From positions 1 to 64,000 of the forward strand of contig JBEBRR010000013.1 in assembly GCA_040394735.1 (NCBI GenBank): a stretch of DNA of 64,000 nucleotides, in the 5' to 3' direction. This document shows, piece after piece, positions 28,186 through 37,432 of this stretch. A program made the position numbers and the translations under genes. The first letter of the stretch is position 1; each line of letters begins with the position of its first letter. The notes under the pieces are model-generated. The model was not told the DNA's origin, did not search any database, and saw only the letters and a program-made list of their open reading frames with translations. The DNA is from Leadbetterella byssophila_A (lineage in GTDB: Bacteria > Bacteroidota > Bacteroidia > Cytophagales > Spirosomataceae).

Positions 28186-31032
28186 ATGAAAACAAAATTA
28201 CACTTCTGCCTGTTCCTCCTGTGGGGTATCCTTTCATGGAGTTTTTCTCTTCCGGCAAAAGCCCAGGAGGCTAAACGGTCACAGGGAAGGCCCGTAGCCG
28301 CTTCCTCCATAGAGAACAGCAGTTTTGCGGCAGGCAATGCCGTTGACGGAAGCACTTCCACCAAATGGTCTTCACTGGGCGATAACTACAATCAGTGGTT
28401 TGATGTGGACCTTGGTACGCCCTATGATATCAGCCAGGTCATTATCCGCTGGGCGGACGGCCGTTACGCCACCCATCTGGATATCAAGGTCAGGAATAGC
28501 ACCTCGGAAGATTGGGTCACTATCCGGACAATCGCCGGAAATACCGCTTCTTCTGCCAATTTTATCAAAGGGCTGAAAGCCAATGCCCGATTCGTCCGGT
28601 TCAACGGAAGAGGGAGGGCGAACCCGGCAGGCTACCGTATTTCAGAGTTTGAAGTCTACGGATACCCGGTGACCACCAGCCCGCAGCAAAAAGATATTGA
28701 TACGCTTTCTGCAAGGCTCAAAAGGTTCCATATAGCCAAGGTAATTGCCGGACCTGATCACCTGCCCGATGACAGCATCAGCTTGTTTATGACCAAAATA
28801 GGGGTTTATGGAGGTATGAGTGACATCAGCTATGGTCATAACGGCAACTGGCGGCGTCATGCCGGCAGGTTGAAGCTGATGGCTGTGGCGTACAATGACC
28901 CGGCCAGCACGCACCGGAATTCAGAAGCGCTGCGAAAAAAAATAATGACCGGGCTGCACTATTACTTTGTTAACAGCCCTTACACCCATTCGAACTGGTG
29001 GTATGTGAAGATCGGAGGGCCTGAAAGCTACATGACCGCCATTCTCCTGATGAAAGGCACCGGGAATGCCCAAACCACCGACTCGCTTCGGACCTATTCC
29101 ACCGCCATCCTCGATTATACCGGGGAAGCAGGCCATAAAGCGAAAAACCGTACCTGGGTATCTATGGCTCCCATTCACCGGGGCTGCATAGAAGACCGCT
29201 ATTACTGGGCAGACAGGGGTTATGCCTCCATGGTTACCTCCCTTGACCTGGTGACGGAACTGAACGGGGAGGGCATTAAGCCGGACAACAGCTTCCATCA
29301 GCACCATGCCCAGATCCAGACAGGATCATATGGCAAAATGATGATGGAAGATCACCCCGATTACATGCTTTTTGCCCAGGGCACCCAGTTCATCAATCAC
29401 TACAGCACCAACCAAAGAAAGGCCATTTCCAATATCATGCTGCGGGGGCTGCAGCTGCTGAGCTACAAAAACCAGGTAGATTTCGGGGTGGTAGGCAGGG
29501 CCTTATCCGGTCATAACGGAACCATCAATATTCCTATCATAGCGTTAGAACGGATGAAGCTGGTGCAGCCTGACAGCGCCGCGGCGTATGAAAACTGGAA
29601 AAATCATATCACCGGCCCTGGAGTTTACCCCGCCAATTACCGGGGAGCCACCCATTTCTGGAAATCCGACATACTGTCTTACAGGGGCGCCAATTATTAT
29701 CTGTCAGCCAAAGTGATCTCCACCCGCACCTTTGGCACTGAAATGCTGAATGATGAAAACCTCAAAGGATATAACCTGCCGATGGGCGCCACCAATATCA
29801 TGAGTACGGGCGATGAATACCGGAATATTTTCCCCGTATGGAACTGGAGCCGGATTCCCGGTACCACAGCTGAGCTGAATGATGCCGCCACCGTGCCCGA
29901 CAGCGTTTACATCAAGGGGAAAAATGCATTTGCAGGGGGCATGTCACACGGAGATGACGGTATCCTTACCTATGATCATAACTATAAGGGTGTTGCTGCA
30001 AAAAAGAGTTATTTCTTCATGAACAACATGATGCTCTGCCTGGGCACCGGCATTACCGCCACCAAATCCAACCCCGTGGTCACTTCCGTCAACCAGACCA
30101 CGCTGACAGGCAACATTACCTATAACCGCGGAGCCTCAGACGAAACCTTTACAGGAACTACCTTAACGGCCGGTGATTTCAGGTGGATGCATCACAATAA
30201 CGTAGGCTATATCTTTCCCGAATCCGGGAATGTCACCCTTCAGAAAGCAGCACAGTCAGGTTCGTGGAGGGATCTTAAGCTGAGCGGAAGCACGGCCACC
30301 CAGACCCGTAATATTTTCAGCGCCTGGTTTGATCATACTTCCACCCCTTCCAACGGGAAATACAGCTATATTGTAGCGCCTGACAGGTCCGCTGCAGATA
30401 TGCCGGCACTGAATTCAGGCCATAAATTTGTGATTGTGCAGAATACCACTTCCATCCAGGCTATAAGAAGTGATGCCGGTGCCCGGGGGAAATGGGCAGT
30501 TGTATTTCACAATCCCGGAACAGTAGATATGGGGGACGACATGACCATCATTTCCGACAAAAAGGTAATCGTACTGATCAAGGAATATTCAGATAACTAC
30601 CGGATATCCGTAAGTGATCCGTTATACAACCAGGGCTCAGTTACCTTAAAGATCAACAGGCAGGTGGCAGGCGGCACCTATGCCGATGGTTTTACCACCC
30701 TGAATATCAATTTCAGTAGCGGTAACGAAACAGGCAAGGTAAAAACAGGCTTCTACAGCAAAATCTCCGGCGGCAGATTGTCGGCAGAAAGCCGGAACCC
30801 GGAAATATCAGCGGAAAACAATATCGTGGTTTACCCCAATCCTGCTGAGCAGGTCATCCGGGTTGACGGCGTTGCTGACGGAGCCTCCCTCGAAGTTTAT
30901 GACATCAGCGGCAGACGTGTGATCTCTACCACCAAAAGGCAGATCCACATTGGTCACCTTTCGTCAGGAGCATACCGTATCCGGATACTGAGCAACGGAA
31001 CATTCACCAGCCACCCGTTCATTAAAAAGTAA
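28186..31032 (+). CDS. Polysaccharide lyase family 8 with F5/8C module and T9SS sorting domain
   Basis: 948 residues. Signal peptide ending PAKAQ, then an F5/8-type C (CBM32-like) binding domain at about 30-155 (AVDGSTSTKWSS, WFDVDLGTPYDISQV, ARFVRFNGRG). The PL8 toroid and sandwich follow (SNWWYVKIGGPESYM, DNSFHQHHAQIQTGSYG with catalytic His and Tyr). A type A C-terminal sorting domain at about 860-948 (VVYPNPAEQVIRV, LEVYDISGRRV, LSSGAYRIRI) ends it. This predicts export across the outer membrane by the type IX system, so it is likely the surface lyase that starts polymer breakdown. It follows its shorter paralogue by 35 bp; the pair arose by duplication. Confidence 0.93.
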   Translation: MKTKLHFCLFLLWGILSWSFSLPAKAQEAKRSQGRPVAASSIENSSFAAGNAVDGSTSTKWSSLGDNYNQWFDVDLGTPYDISQVIIRWADGRYATHLDIKVRNSTSEDWVTIRTIAGNTASSANFIKGLKANARFVRFNGRGRANPAGYRISEFEVYGYPVTTSPQQKDIDTLSARLKRFHIAKVIAGPDHLPDDSISLFMTKIGVYGGMSDISYGHNGNWRRHAGRLKLMAVAYNDPASTHRNSEALRKKIMTGLHYYFVNSPYTHSNWWYVKIGGPESYMTAILLMKGTGNAQTTDSLRTYSTAILDYTGEAGHKAKNRTWVSMAPIHRGCIEDRYYWADRGYASMVTSLDLVTELNGEGIKPDNSFHQHHAQIQTGSYGKMMMEDHPDYMLFAQGTQFINHYSTNQRKAISNIMLRGLQLLSYKNQVDFGVVGRALSGHNGTINIPIIALERMKLVQPDSAAAYENWKNHITGPGVYPANYRGATHFWKSDILSYRGANYYLSAKVISTRTFGTEMLNDENLKGYNLPMGATNIMSTGDEYRNIFPVWNWSRIPGTTAELNDAATVPDSVYIKGKNAFAGGMSHGDDGILTYDHNYKGVAAKKSYFFMNNMMLCLGTGITATKSNPVVTSVNQTTLTGNITYNRGASDETFTGTTLTAGDFRWMHHNNVGYIFPESGNVTLQKAAQSGSWRDLKLSGSTATQTRNIFSAWFDHTSTPSNGKYSYIVAPDRSAADMPALNSGHKFVIVQNTTSIQAIRSDAGARGKWAVVFHNPGTVDMGDDMTIISDKKVIVLIKEYSDNYRISVSDPLYNQGSVTLKINRQVAGGTYADGFTTLNINFSSGNETGKVKTGFYSKISGGRLSAESRNPEISAENNIVVYPNPAEQVIRVDGVADGASLEVYDISGRRVISTTKRQIHIGHLSSGAYRIRILSNGTFTSHPFIKK

Positions 31033-31075
31033 ATATTTAATCAATTATACAGATATGCCAGAGTATTTTAGCATA

Positions 31076-32194
31076 ATGAAGAAAATAACAAAACAGGTAT
31101 TTACAGGAATTATCGGCGGCTTTTTCTGCTTTTCAGCTATGGCGCAAGCCCGTCAACCGTTCAGCTCTGATTCAGTGCTGAAAGCAATGCACAAGGTGGC
31201 TCAATGGCAGATGAAGGAATGGAAAGAGGGTAGGATCATCAAGCTTCCGAAAACGGAATGGGAAAACGGGGCCATGTATACCGGCTTTGTGGCACTGAAA
31301 CAGATTGATAAGCGCCCTGAGTATGATAAGTTTCTGTACGATACCGGCGAAGAGCTCCACTGGAACACCGGAAAGGTCAGGCTGTTTGCAGATGACTACG
31401 TGATTGCCCAGATGTACACCGCCATGTATATGGAGCACCGGGAACCCAAAATGATTGCCCGGTGGCAGGCGCTGGCTGACACCATCGTGAACCGCCGGTT
31501 TGACGAACCCCTGCTGGTAGTTCCCCAGATCAATCACCGGGAATGGGCATGGTGTGATGCCCTCTTTATGGGCCCTCCGGGAATGGCCATGCTGTCAAAA
31601 GCAACCGGTGACCCTAAATACCTTCTCAAAGCCGATTCCCTCTGGTGGAAAACTTCCGGCTATCTCTATGACCGGGAAGAAAGCCTTTACTACCGCGACA
31701 GCCGCTTCTTTGAAAGAAGAGAGGCCAACGGGAAAAAAGTTTTCTGGTCGCGGGGGAACGGCTGGGTGCTGGCCGGTCTGGCCCGGATGATGGAATACAT
31801 GCCCCAAAATTTCAGAAACAGGGAAAAGTATCAAAAGCAGTTTAAGGAAATGGCTGAAAAAATAGCCTCCATACAGCAGCCCGATGGGAGCTGGCATGCC
31901 TCGCTGTATGATCCGGTAACATTTAACCTGAAGGAGTCAAGCGGTACGGCTTTTTTCTGCTATGGAATAGCCTGGGGTATAAATAACGGCCTGTTATCCG
32001 AAAAAAAATACCGGCCGGTAGTGGATAAGGCCTGGGAGGCCCTCCTTTCTTCCGTTCATCCCGACGGGAAGCTGGGATATGTTCAACCTATCGGTGATAA
32101 GCCGGTAAAAGCGGGGTATGAAAGTACGGACGTGTATGGTGTGGGAGCTTTTCTCCTTGCCGGATCGGAATTGTATAAACTTTATAATAAATGA
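31076..32194 (+). CDS. GH105/GH88-like unsaturated uronyl hydrolase
   Basis: 372 residues from the ATG at 31076, which gives a good signal peptide (KKITKQVFTGIIGGFFCF, ending AMAQ); an ATG at 31055 is the alternative. (alpha/alpha)6 barrel with FADDYVIAQMY, REWAWCDALFMGPPG holding the family's catalytic Asp, and FWSRGNGWVLAGLARMMEYM, all typical of YteR-type GH105. The enzyme removes a 4,5-unsaturated uronic acid by hydration of its double bond. That is exactly the product end left by the PL8 lyases upstream, so it is the next step of the pathway in the periplasm. GH105 enzymes often prefer unsaturated uronate linked to rhamnose, which agrees with the GH78 genes downstream. Confidence 0.9.
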   Translation: MKKITKQVFTGIIGGFFCFSAMAQARQPFSSDSVLKAMHKVAQWQMKEWKEGRIIKLPKTEWENGAMYTGFVALKQIDKRPEYDKFLYDTGEELHWNTGKVRLFADDYVIAQMYTAMYMEHREPKMIARWQALADTIVNRRFDEPLLVVPQINHREWAWCDALFMGPPGMAMLSKATGDPKYLLKADSLWWKTSGYLYDREESLYYRDSRFFERREANGKKVFWSRGNGWVLAGLARMMEYMPQNFRNREKYQKQFKEMAEKIASIQQPDGSWHASLYDPVTFNLKESSGTAFFCYGIAWGINNGLLSEKKYRPVVDKAWEALLSSVHPDGKLGYVQPIGDKPVKAGYESTDVYGVGAFLLAGSELYKLYNK

Positions 32195-32226
32195 TTCACT
32201 GAACCGGTCGAACATATCCCATCAGA

Positions 32227-33990
32227 ATGCACCTATTTAACCGCATCATTGTACAAGGCTGTCTGCTCAGTTTTGTTTTTCTGTCGTCATCAGCCCAACA
32301 GCTGATAACGATGGACATGGTTCATCATAACCCCGGAGAACCCCAAACCGGTTCCCGGTTTCTGGAACCCTCCTTTCTTAAGACCGCCGGGTATGATGCC
32401 AAGGTATTCTTCCTTTTTGAGGCCGCCCAGTTCGGTATTGACTGGCAGACCTTTGATCAGAACATTTTTCCTGAAAATACGGAACAACGAAAATGGGTAG
32501 AGGATAAAAATGCGGTCTTGCAGCAGAAGTACTCCGCTGCCAAAAATGCCGGCCTGAATGTATACTGCATGCTCGACATGCTGGTTTTTCCTGCAGAACT
32601 GATCGCCAGGTATAAAACAGAGTTGTGTAACAGCAACGGCCGGATTGATATCAGCAAACCTTTTACCCAAGAATGCATCCGCTCCCTGATCCGGCAGATC
32701 TTTGACCGGTATGAACAAATGGACGGGCTCATCATCAGAACCGGCGAAACCTACCTTCATGATGCACCCTACCACCAGGGCGGAAGCCCCCTGGTGAACG
32801 GATACAGCGACCACGTAACCCTGGTGAATATTCTCCGGGAAGAAGTGTGTGAGAAAAGAAATAAGCAGCTTTTTTACCGGACCTGGGATTTCGGCCGGTT
32901 TCACTCCCTGCCCAGGTATTACCTGGAAGTGACTAACCAAGTTCAGCCTCATGAAAAGCTGTATTTTTCCATAAAGCACACGATAGTAGATTTTTGGCGT
33001 TCGGCCATTACCCTGCCCCATCCCGGTTATGATCAATTTGACGTCTATTGGATCGATGAAGCCAGCCGGTACGGGGTTCCTTTCAATCCCTGCATCGGCA
33101 TAGGCCGGCACAAACAGATTGTAGAAGTGCAGGCCCAGCGGGAATACGAAGGAAAGGCCGCCCATGCCAATTATATAGGCAAAGGGGTGATCGATGGCTT
33201 CGAAGAGCTAAAGGCTTCCGGCGGCACGCTTCCCTATTCACTTAACCAGATAAAAGATAACCCCCTGTTCAAAGGCATCTGGACCTGGTCGAGAGGCGGA
33301 GGATGGCGCGGCCCCTACATCAAAAACGAATTCTGGGCCGAGCTGAATGCCCGTGTTGTAACCTGGTGGGCAAAGCATCCGGATAAAACAGAAGAACAGC
33401 TTTTTACAGAATTTGCAAGAGAAAAAGGTCTGGCGGAAAGAGACATACCCCGGTTTCGTGAATTATGCCTGCTGTCAGCAGACGGCGTGATGAAAGGAGA
33501 ATACAGCATGATGGGGGGTGTTCATGTGAACTGGACGCGTGACAATACCCTATCCGGGCTGCATTTCCTGCAACCCTACTTTGACAAAATCATTGCAGAG
33601 AACAAAATCAAAGCTTATCTGGATGAAAAAGCCGAAGCAGTGGCCATATGGAAGAAAATAGAGAATATTGCAAAAGAGCTCCGCTTTGAAGATGAAGAAA
33701 CTCAGAAGTTTGTTTATATATCTTCTGTGTATGGAAGGTTGAAATTCCAGTTGTTCGAAGCGGCATGGAAGGTCATGCTGAATGCCTATGCCGGAGAAAA
33801 AAAGGGCAGGGTTGATCTTGCAGGGTTGAAAAAAAACATGAAATATTACGACGAGACCCTGCTTCAATGGCAACAGTTTGTCAATGATCACCCCGAAAGC
33901 CCTTCCGTTTACCTTACCTCTTATATAGAAGACGGGCAGGATGTCGGCATAGAAAAAACGATGGCCCGTTACAGGCAGATGTTAAGATAG
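32227..33990 (+). CDS. Putative secreted glycosidase of unassigned family
   Basis: 587 residues with a signal peptide (RIIVQGCLLSFVFLSSSAQQ). I do not recognise a defined family. The order of strand-like segments suggests a (beta/alpha)8 barrel: AKVFFLF, LNVYCMLDM, MDGLIIRTGETYLHDAP, QLFYRTWDFG, KLYFSIKHT, FDVYWIDEA, VEVQAQREYEGK and FKGIWTWSRGGGWRGPY. Glu in RTGETY and Glu in QREYEGK are acids at strand ends and are candidates for catalysis. The last barrel segment and the following helical region recall GH67/GH115 alpha-glucuronidases, a weak likeness. Position between the GH105 and GH78 genes supports a role in removing a uronic acid or sugar branch from the same polymer. Confidence 0.6.
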   Translation: MHLFNRIIVQGCLLSFVFLSSSAQQLITMDMVHHNPGEPQTGSRFLEPSFLKTAGYDAKVFFLFEAAQFGIDWQTFDQNIFPENTEQRKWVEDKNAVLQQKYSAAKNAGLNVYCMLDMLVFPAELIARYKTELCNSNGRIDISKPFTQECIRSLIRQIFDRYEQMDGLIIRTGETYLHDAPYHQGGSPLVNGYSDHVTLVNILREEVCEKRNKQLFYRTWDFGRFHSLPRYYLEVTNQVQPHEKLYFSIKHTIVDFWRSAITLPHPGYDQFDVYWIDEASRYGVPFNPCIGIGRHKQIVEVQAQREYEGKAAHANYIGKGVIDGFEELKASGGTLPYSLNQIKDNPLFKGIWTWSRGGGWRGPYIKNEFWAELNARVVTWWAKHPDKTEEQLFTEFAREKGLAERDIPRFRELCLLSADGVMKGEYSMMGGVHVNWTRDNTLSGLHFLQPYFDKIIAENKIKAYLDEKAEAVAIWKKIENIAKELRFEDEETQKFVYISSVYGRLKFQLFEAAWKVMLNAYAGEKKGRVDLAGLKKNMKYYDETLLQWQQFVNDHPESPSVYLTSYIEDGQDVGIEKTMARYRQMLR

Positions 33991-34030
33991 CACCTGTCAA
34001 CACTCTTTATTATTAAATTGATCAAATACT

Positions 34031-36442
34031 ATGTCTCTTTTTAATTTTTTGAGCAAAAATTTTCATTCCGTAAAACCCCTCAGCATGCTGGTGCTGTTAT
34101 TACCGGTACTTCTGTACGGTCCGGTTTCCAGGGCGCAGGTGAGGAAACCGGACGCCATCGTATATCCCAGGGTTTCACTGGATGCCGAATGGATTGCCTG
34201 CCCCGATGCCAATCTGAAAAATTACGGCGTCTACCACCTCAGAAAAACATTTGAACTGGCGGAAAAGCCCGGCCAGTTCATTGTGCATCTTACAGGCGAC
34301 CAACGCTACCGTCTCTATGTGAACGGTGTTCCGGTAGTGCTGGGCTCAGCACGGGGCGACCTGAGAAACTGGTACTATGAAACCCTTGATATTGCGCCCC
34401 ACTTACAAGCGGGGAAGAACGTACTGGCCGTGCTGTTATGGAACATGGGAAGTGGTGCCCCTGCTGCACAGGTTTCTTATCAGACCGGATTTATATTGCA
34501 GGGAAACAGCGGGAAGGAAAAGCTGGTTAATACCGATAAAACCTGGAAGGTAATCAGAAATGAGGCTTATTTCCCCGAACCCTTTCCGGCATCCAGGCTG
34601 GCCTCCTATATTGTGGGAAGCTGTGACAGCGTAGTGTTTAAAAAACATCCCTTCGGGTGGGAGGAGCGGGCCTATAATGATGGGCACTGGCTTACTCCGG
34701 TGTTGGAGCCCAAACCCCGGTATTTCAATGTAAGGCGCAATCTTATTCCCAGAACCATACCGCTGATGGAAGAAAAGCCGGAACCGGTAGAGGGTATCGT
34801 GCGTGTTTTGAACCTGGATACTGAAAAGACAGTAAAAACCTTCCAGGCAAACGGTTCAATTACCGTTCCGGCCCATACCAAAGCTACCGTGCTGTTTGAT
34901 ATCAAAACCCTTACTACCGCCTACCCCGAAATTACCTTCAGCAAGGGGGAAAATGCGAAGGTACAGATCACCTATGCGGAATCGCTGTTCGACAAAAATA
35001 ACCTCAAGGGAAACCGTAACCAGGTAGAAGGAAAACACATTAAAGGCTATTACGATGTATTCCTTGCCGACGGCGGAGAAAATCGCTTGTTCAGACCGTT
35101 ATGGATGCGAACTTTCCGTTACATTCAGTTTGATATTGAAACGCAGGACACGCCCCTCACTTTGAATAAGCTGCAATCTGTATTTACAGCGTATCCATTT
35201 GAAGAAAACGGTCGTTTCAGCTCCAATGATGCTGCGCTTGACGACATCTGGAATACAGGATGGCGCACCGCCCGCCTCTGTGCCAACGAAACCTATATGG
35301 ACTGCCCCTACTATGAGCAGCTCCAGTATGTGGGCGATACCCGCATACAGGCGCTTATTTCCCTGTACGTGTCGGGGGATGACCGCCTGGTACGCAATGC
35401 AATAGAGCAGTTCCACCAGTCGAGGATACCCGACGGCCTCACCCGGGATGCTTATCCCGCAGGAGCAGGGAAGTTTATTCCTCCTTTTTCGCTTTTCTGG
35501 ATTTCCATGGTTTATGATTACGCCTGGTACAGGGATGATAAAGCATTTGTAGACCGGTATATTATCCCCATGGAGTCTATCCTGAAATGGTTTGAATACC
35601 GGCTGGATCCCCAGTCAGGGCTGTTGGGGAAAACCGACTACTGGAATTTTGTGGACTGGACGTTTTCTCCCAGCGGTATTCCCTCCGGTGGTATTGACGG
35701 CAATTCTTCCATTCTTTCCCTGCATTATGCCTACACACTGGACCAGGCGGCAGACCTTTTTACCCAGGCGGGACAATCACAAAAAGCGGATTACTATACC
35801 GCTCTTTCCCGGAAGATAAAAGATGCGGTCTTTAAAAGCTGCTACGATACTGACAGGAAATTACTGGCCGATTCGCCCGATAAAAAAGTATTCAGCCAGC
35901 ATGCGAATATTTGGGGCATTCTCAGCGATTGCATTCCTCCGGCAGAACAGAAAGAAGTAATGACACGGATAATGAATGATAACAGCCTTATATCCAGCAC
36001 TCTGTATTTCAGATTTTACTATACGGCTGCATTGAAAAAGGCGGGAATGGGGAATTTATACCTTTCTACATTAGGGCCCTGGAAAGAGATGCTGTCGTTA
36101 GGTCTGAGCACCTTCCCCGAAACTCTGTCGCCGACGGTCCGGTCGGATTGCCATGCCTGGAGCGCCAGCCCCTGCTATGATTTTTTAGCCACGGTATGTG
36201 GAATCGAACCCGGCTCCCCGGGTTTTGCAACCGTACGTATTGCGCCTAACCTGGGCGACCTGAAAGAGGCCTCCGGTGAAGTACCCCATCCGTTGGGACC
36301 TATCAAAGTGAGCTATCGGAAGACGCCTGACGGTTCTTACCTGGCCGGCATAGAGCTGCCTGCCGGTATGAAAGGAAACTTTTTTGCCAATGGCAAGAAA
36401 ACAATCCTGACAGGCGGAAAACAACAAATCACCTTCCGTTAA
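34031..36442 (+). CDS. GH78 alpha-L-rhamnosidase
   Basis: 803 residues with a signal peptide ending SRAQ. Beta-sandwich domains occupy about residues 50-380 (YGVYHLRKTFELAEKPGQF, YRLYVNG). The (alpha/alpha)6 catalytic domain begins near 395. MDCPYYEQLQYVGDTRIQAL carries the Asp, Glu and Asp positions of the GH78 active site, and SDCHAWSASPCYDFL the late conserved region. It should release terminal L-rhamnose from oligosaccharides in the periplasm or at the surface. It differs clearly from the second GH78 gene at 37433, so the two probably cut different linkages. Confidence 0.9.
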   Translation: MSLFNFLSKNFHSVKPLSMLVLLLPVLLYGPVSRAQVRKPDAIVYPRVSLDAEWIACPDANLKNYGVYHLRKTFELAEKPGQFIVHLTGDQRYRLYVNGVPVVLGSARGDLRNWYYETLDIAPHLQAGKNVLAVLLWNMGSGAPAAQVSYQTGFILQGNSGKEKLVNTDKTWKVIRNEAYFPEPFPASRLASYIVGSCDSVVFKKHPFGWEERAYNDGHWLTPVLEPKPRYFNVRRNLIPRTIPLMEEKPEPVEGIVRVLNLDTEKTVKTFQANGSITVPAHTKATVLFDIKTLTTAYPEITFSKGENAKVQITYAESLFDKNNLKGNRNQVEGKHIKGYYDVFLADGGENRLFRPLWMRTFRYIQFDIETQDTPLTLNKLQSVFTAYPFEENGRFSSNDAALDDIWNTGWRTARLCANETYMDCPYYEQLQYVGDTRIQALISLYVSGDDRLVRNAIEQFHQSRIPDGLTRDAYPAGAGKFIPPFSLFWISMVYDYAWYRDDKAFVDRYIIPMESILKWFEYRLDPQSGLLGKTDYWNFVDWTFSPSGIPSGGIDGNSSILSLHYAYTLDQAADLFTQAGQSQKADYYTALSRKIKDAVFKSCYDTDRKLLADSPDKKVFSQHANIWGILSDCIPPAEQKEVMTRIMNDNSLISSTLYFRFYYTAALKKAGMGNLYLSTLGPWKEMLSLGLSTFPETLSPTVRSDCHAWSASPCYDFLATVCGIEPGSPGFATVRIAPNLGDLKEASGEVPHPLGPIKVSYRKTPDGSYLAGIELPAGMKGNFFANGKKTILTGGKQQITFR

Positions 36443-36468
36443 AGATGATACCCGTCGCGGTAAATAAT

Positions 36469-36504
36469 ACCCGGACTCACCACCCGGAACTCATTACTCG
36501 GAAC
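36469..36504 (+). repeat. Short tandem repeat, ACCCGGAACTCA type
   Basis: Three imperfect 12-14 bp copies (ACCCGGACTCACC, ACCCGGAACTCATT, ACTCGGAACT) in the gap between GH78 and the esterase gene. The same unit recurs at 41852, 54091, 57924 and 58009. Confidence 0.7.
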
Positions 36505-36517
36505 TATTTTTATACCT

Positions 36518-37393
36518 ATGAAAAAACTATCTTATTTAGCCGCGATCCTGCTGTACATAACGGCGCCTGAGTTAAAAGCCCAGGAAGTAATATCCCTCTA
36601 CCCGAACGGGCAGATACCTTTTGCAAAAGATAATACGGAAGTACCTCAGCTGACGGTGTTTAAGCCGGAGCAAAACCTGTCAAACGGGACCGCCGTGATT
36701 GTTTGCTCCGGCGGGTCCTACGGCGGGCGGGCTAATCGTGCGGAGGGCGGACCCGCCTGTAAAAAATTGTCGGAAGCAGGTATCACAGCCTTTCTCCTCG
36801 ACTACCGCCTGCCGAAAGCGGAAACCATGGAGCGCAAGGAGATTGTGCCCCTGACCGATGCCCAGCGGGCCATTCAGTACGTGAGAGAAAATGCATCGAA
36901 GTATGGCATTGATCCTTCCCGCTTAGGCATTATGGGCTTTTCTGCCGGGGGGCATCTGGTCTCCACCGTTGGAACCCACTTTACAAAATCAGAGCTCAAT
37001 AACCCTGAAGGTATATCTTTACGCCCCGACTTTATGGTGCTGGTCTACCCCGTGATCAGCTTTGCGGATTCCCTGACACATAGCCGCTCGAGAATGAACC
37101 TGGTGGGGCCCGATATTACTCCTGAAAAAATAAGGGCGTATTCCAATGAGCTGAATGTAACAGAGCAAACACCGCCCACTTACCTGACCTCCGGACTGGA
37201 TGATAAAACAGTGGATGTAAAAAACAGCCTCTATTTTGCCGCTGCACTGAGACAGCATCGCGTTCCTGTGGAGTTGTTTCTTTATGAAAAGGGGCGCCAT
37301 GGCTATGGCGTATACAATAAGGAAGCACAGGTGCAGTGGATAGATGACTGTATCGAATGGATAAAAAGAGAACGCTATAAGACAGAAAAATGA
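36518..37393 (+). CDS. Secreted alpha/beta-hydrolase esterase
   Basis: 291 residues with a signal peptide (KKLSYLAAILLYITAPELKAQ). Alpha/beta-hydrolase fold: oxyanion region CSGGSYGGR, nucleophile GFSAGGHL, acid in SGLDDKTVDV, and base in GRHGYG. This is the pattern of BD-FAE/acetyl-xylan-type esterases that take acyl groups off polysaccharides. Its place between two rhamnosidases suggests that the target polymer is acetylated. Precise specificity cannot be read from the sequence. Only 39 bp separate its stop from the chosen start of the next gene. Confidence 0.85.
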   Translation: MKKLSYLAAILLYITAPELKAQEVISLYPNGQIPFAKDNTEVPQLTVFKPEQNLSNGTAVIVCSGGSYGGRANRAEGGPACKKLSEAGITAFLLDYRLPKAETMERKEIVPLTDAQRAIQYVRENASKYGIDPSRLGIMGFSAGGHLVSTVGTHFTKSELNNPEGISLRPDFMVLVYPVISFADSLTHSRSRMNLVGPDITPEKIRAYSNELNVTEQTPPTYLTSGLDDKTVDVKNSLYFAAALRQHRVPVELFLYEKGRHGYGVYNKEAQVQWIDDCIEWIKRERYKTEK

Positions 37394-37432
37394 GGCTTCT
37401 TGCTTGCAAAAGGCCGGAAAACAAGCATTTAT

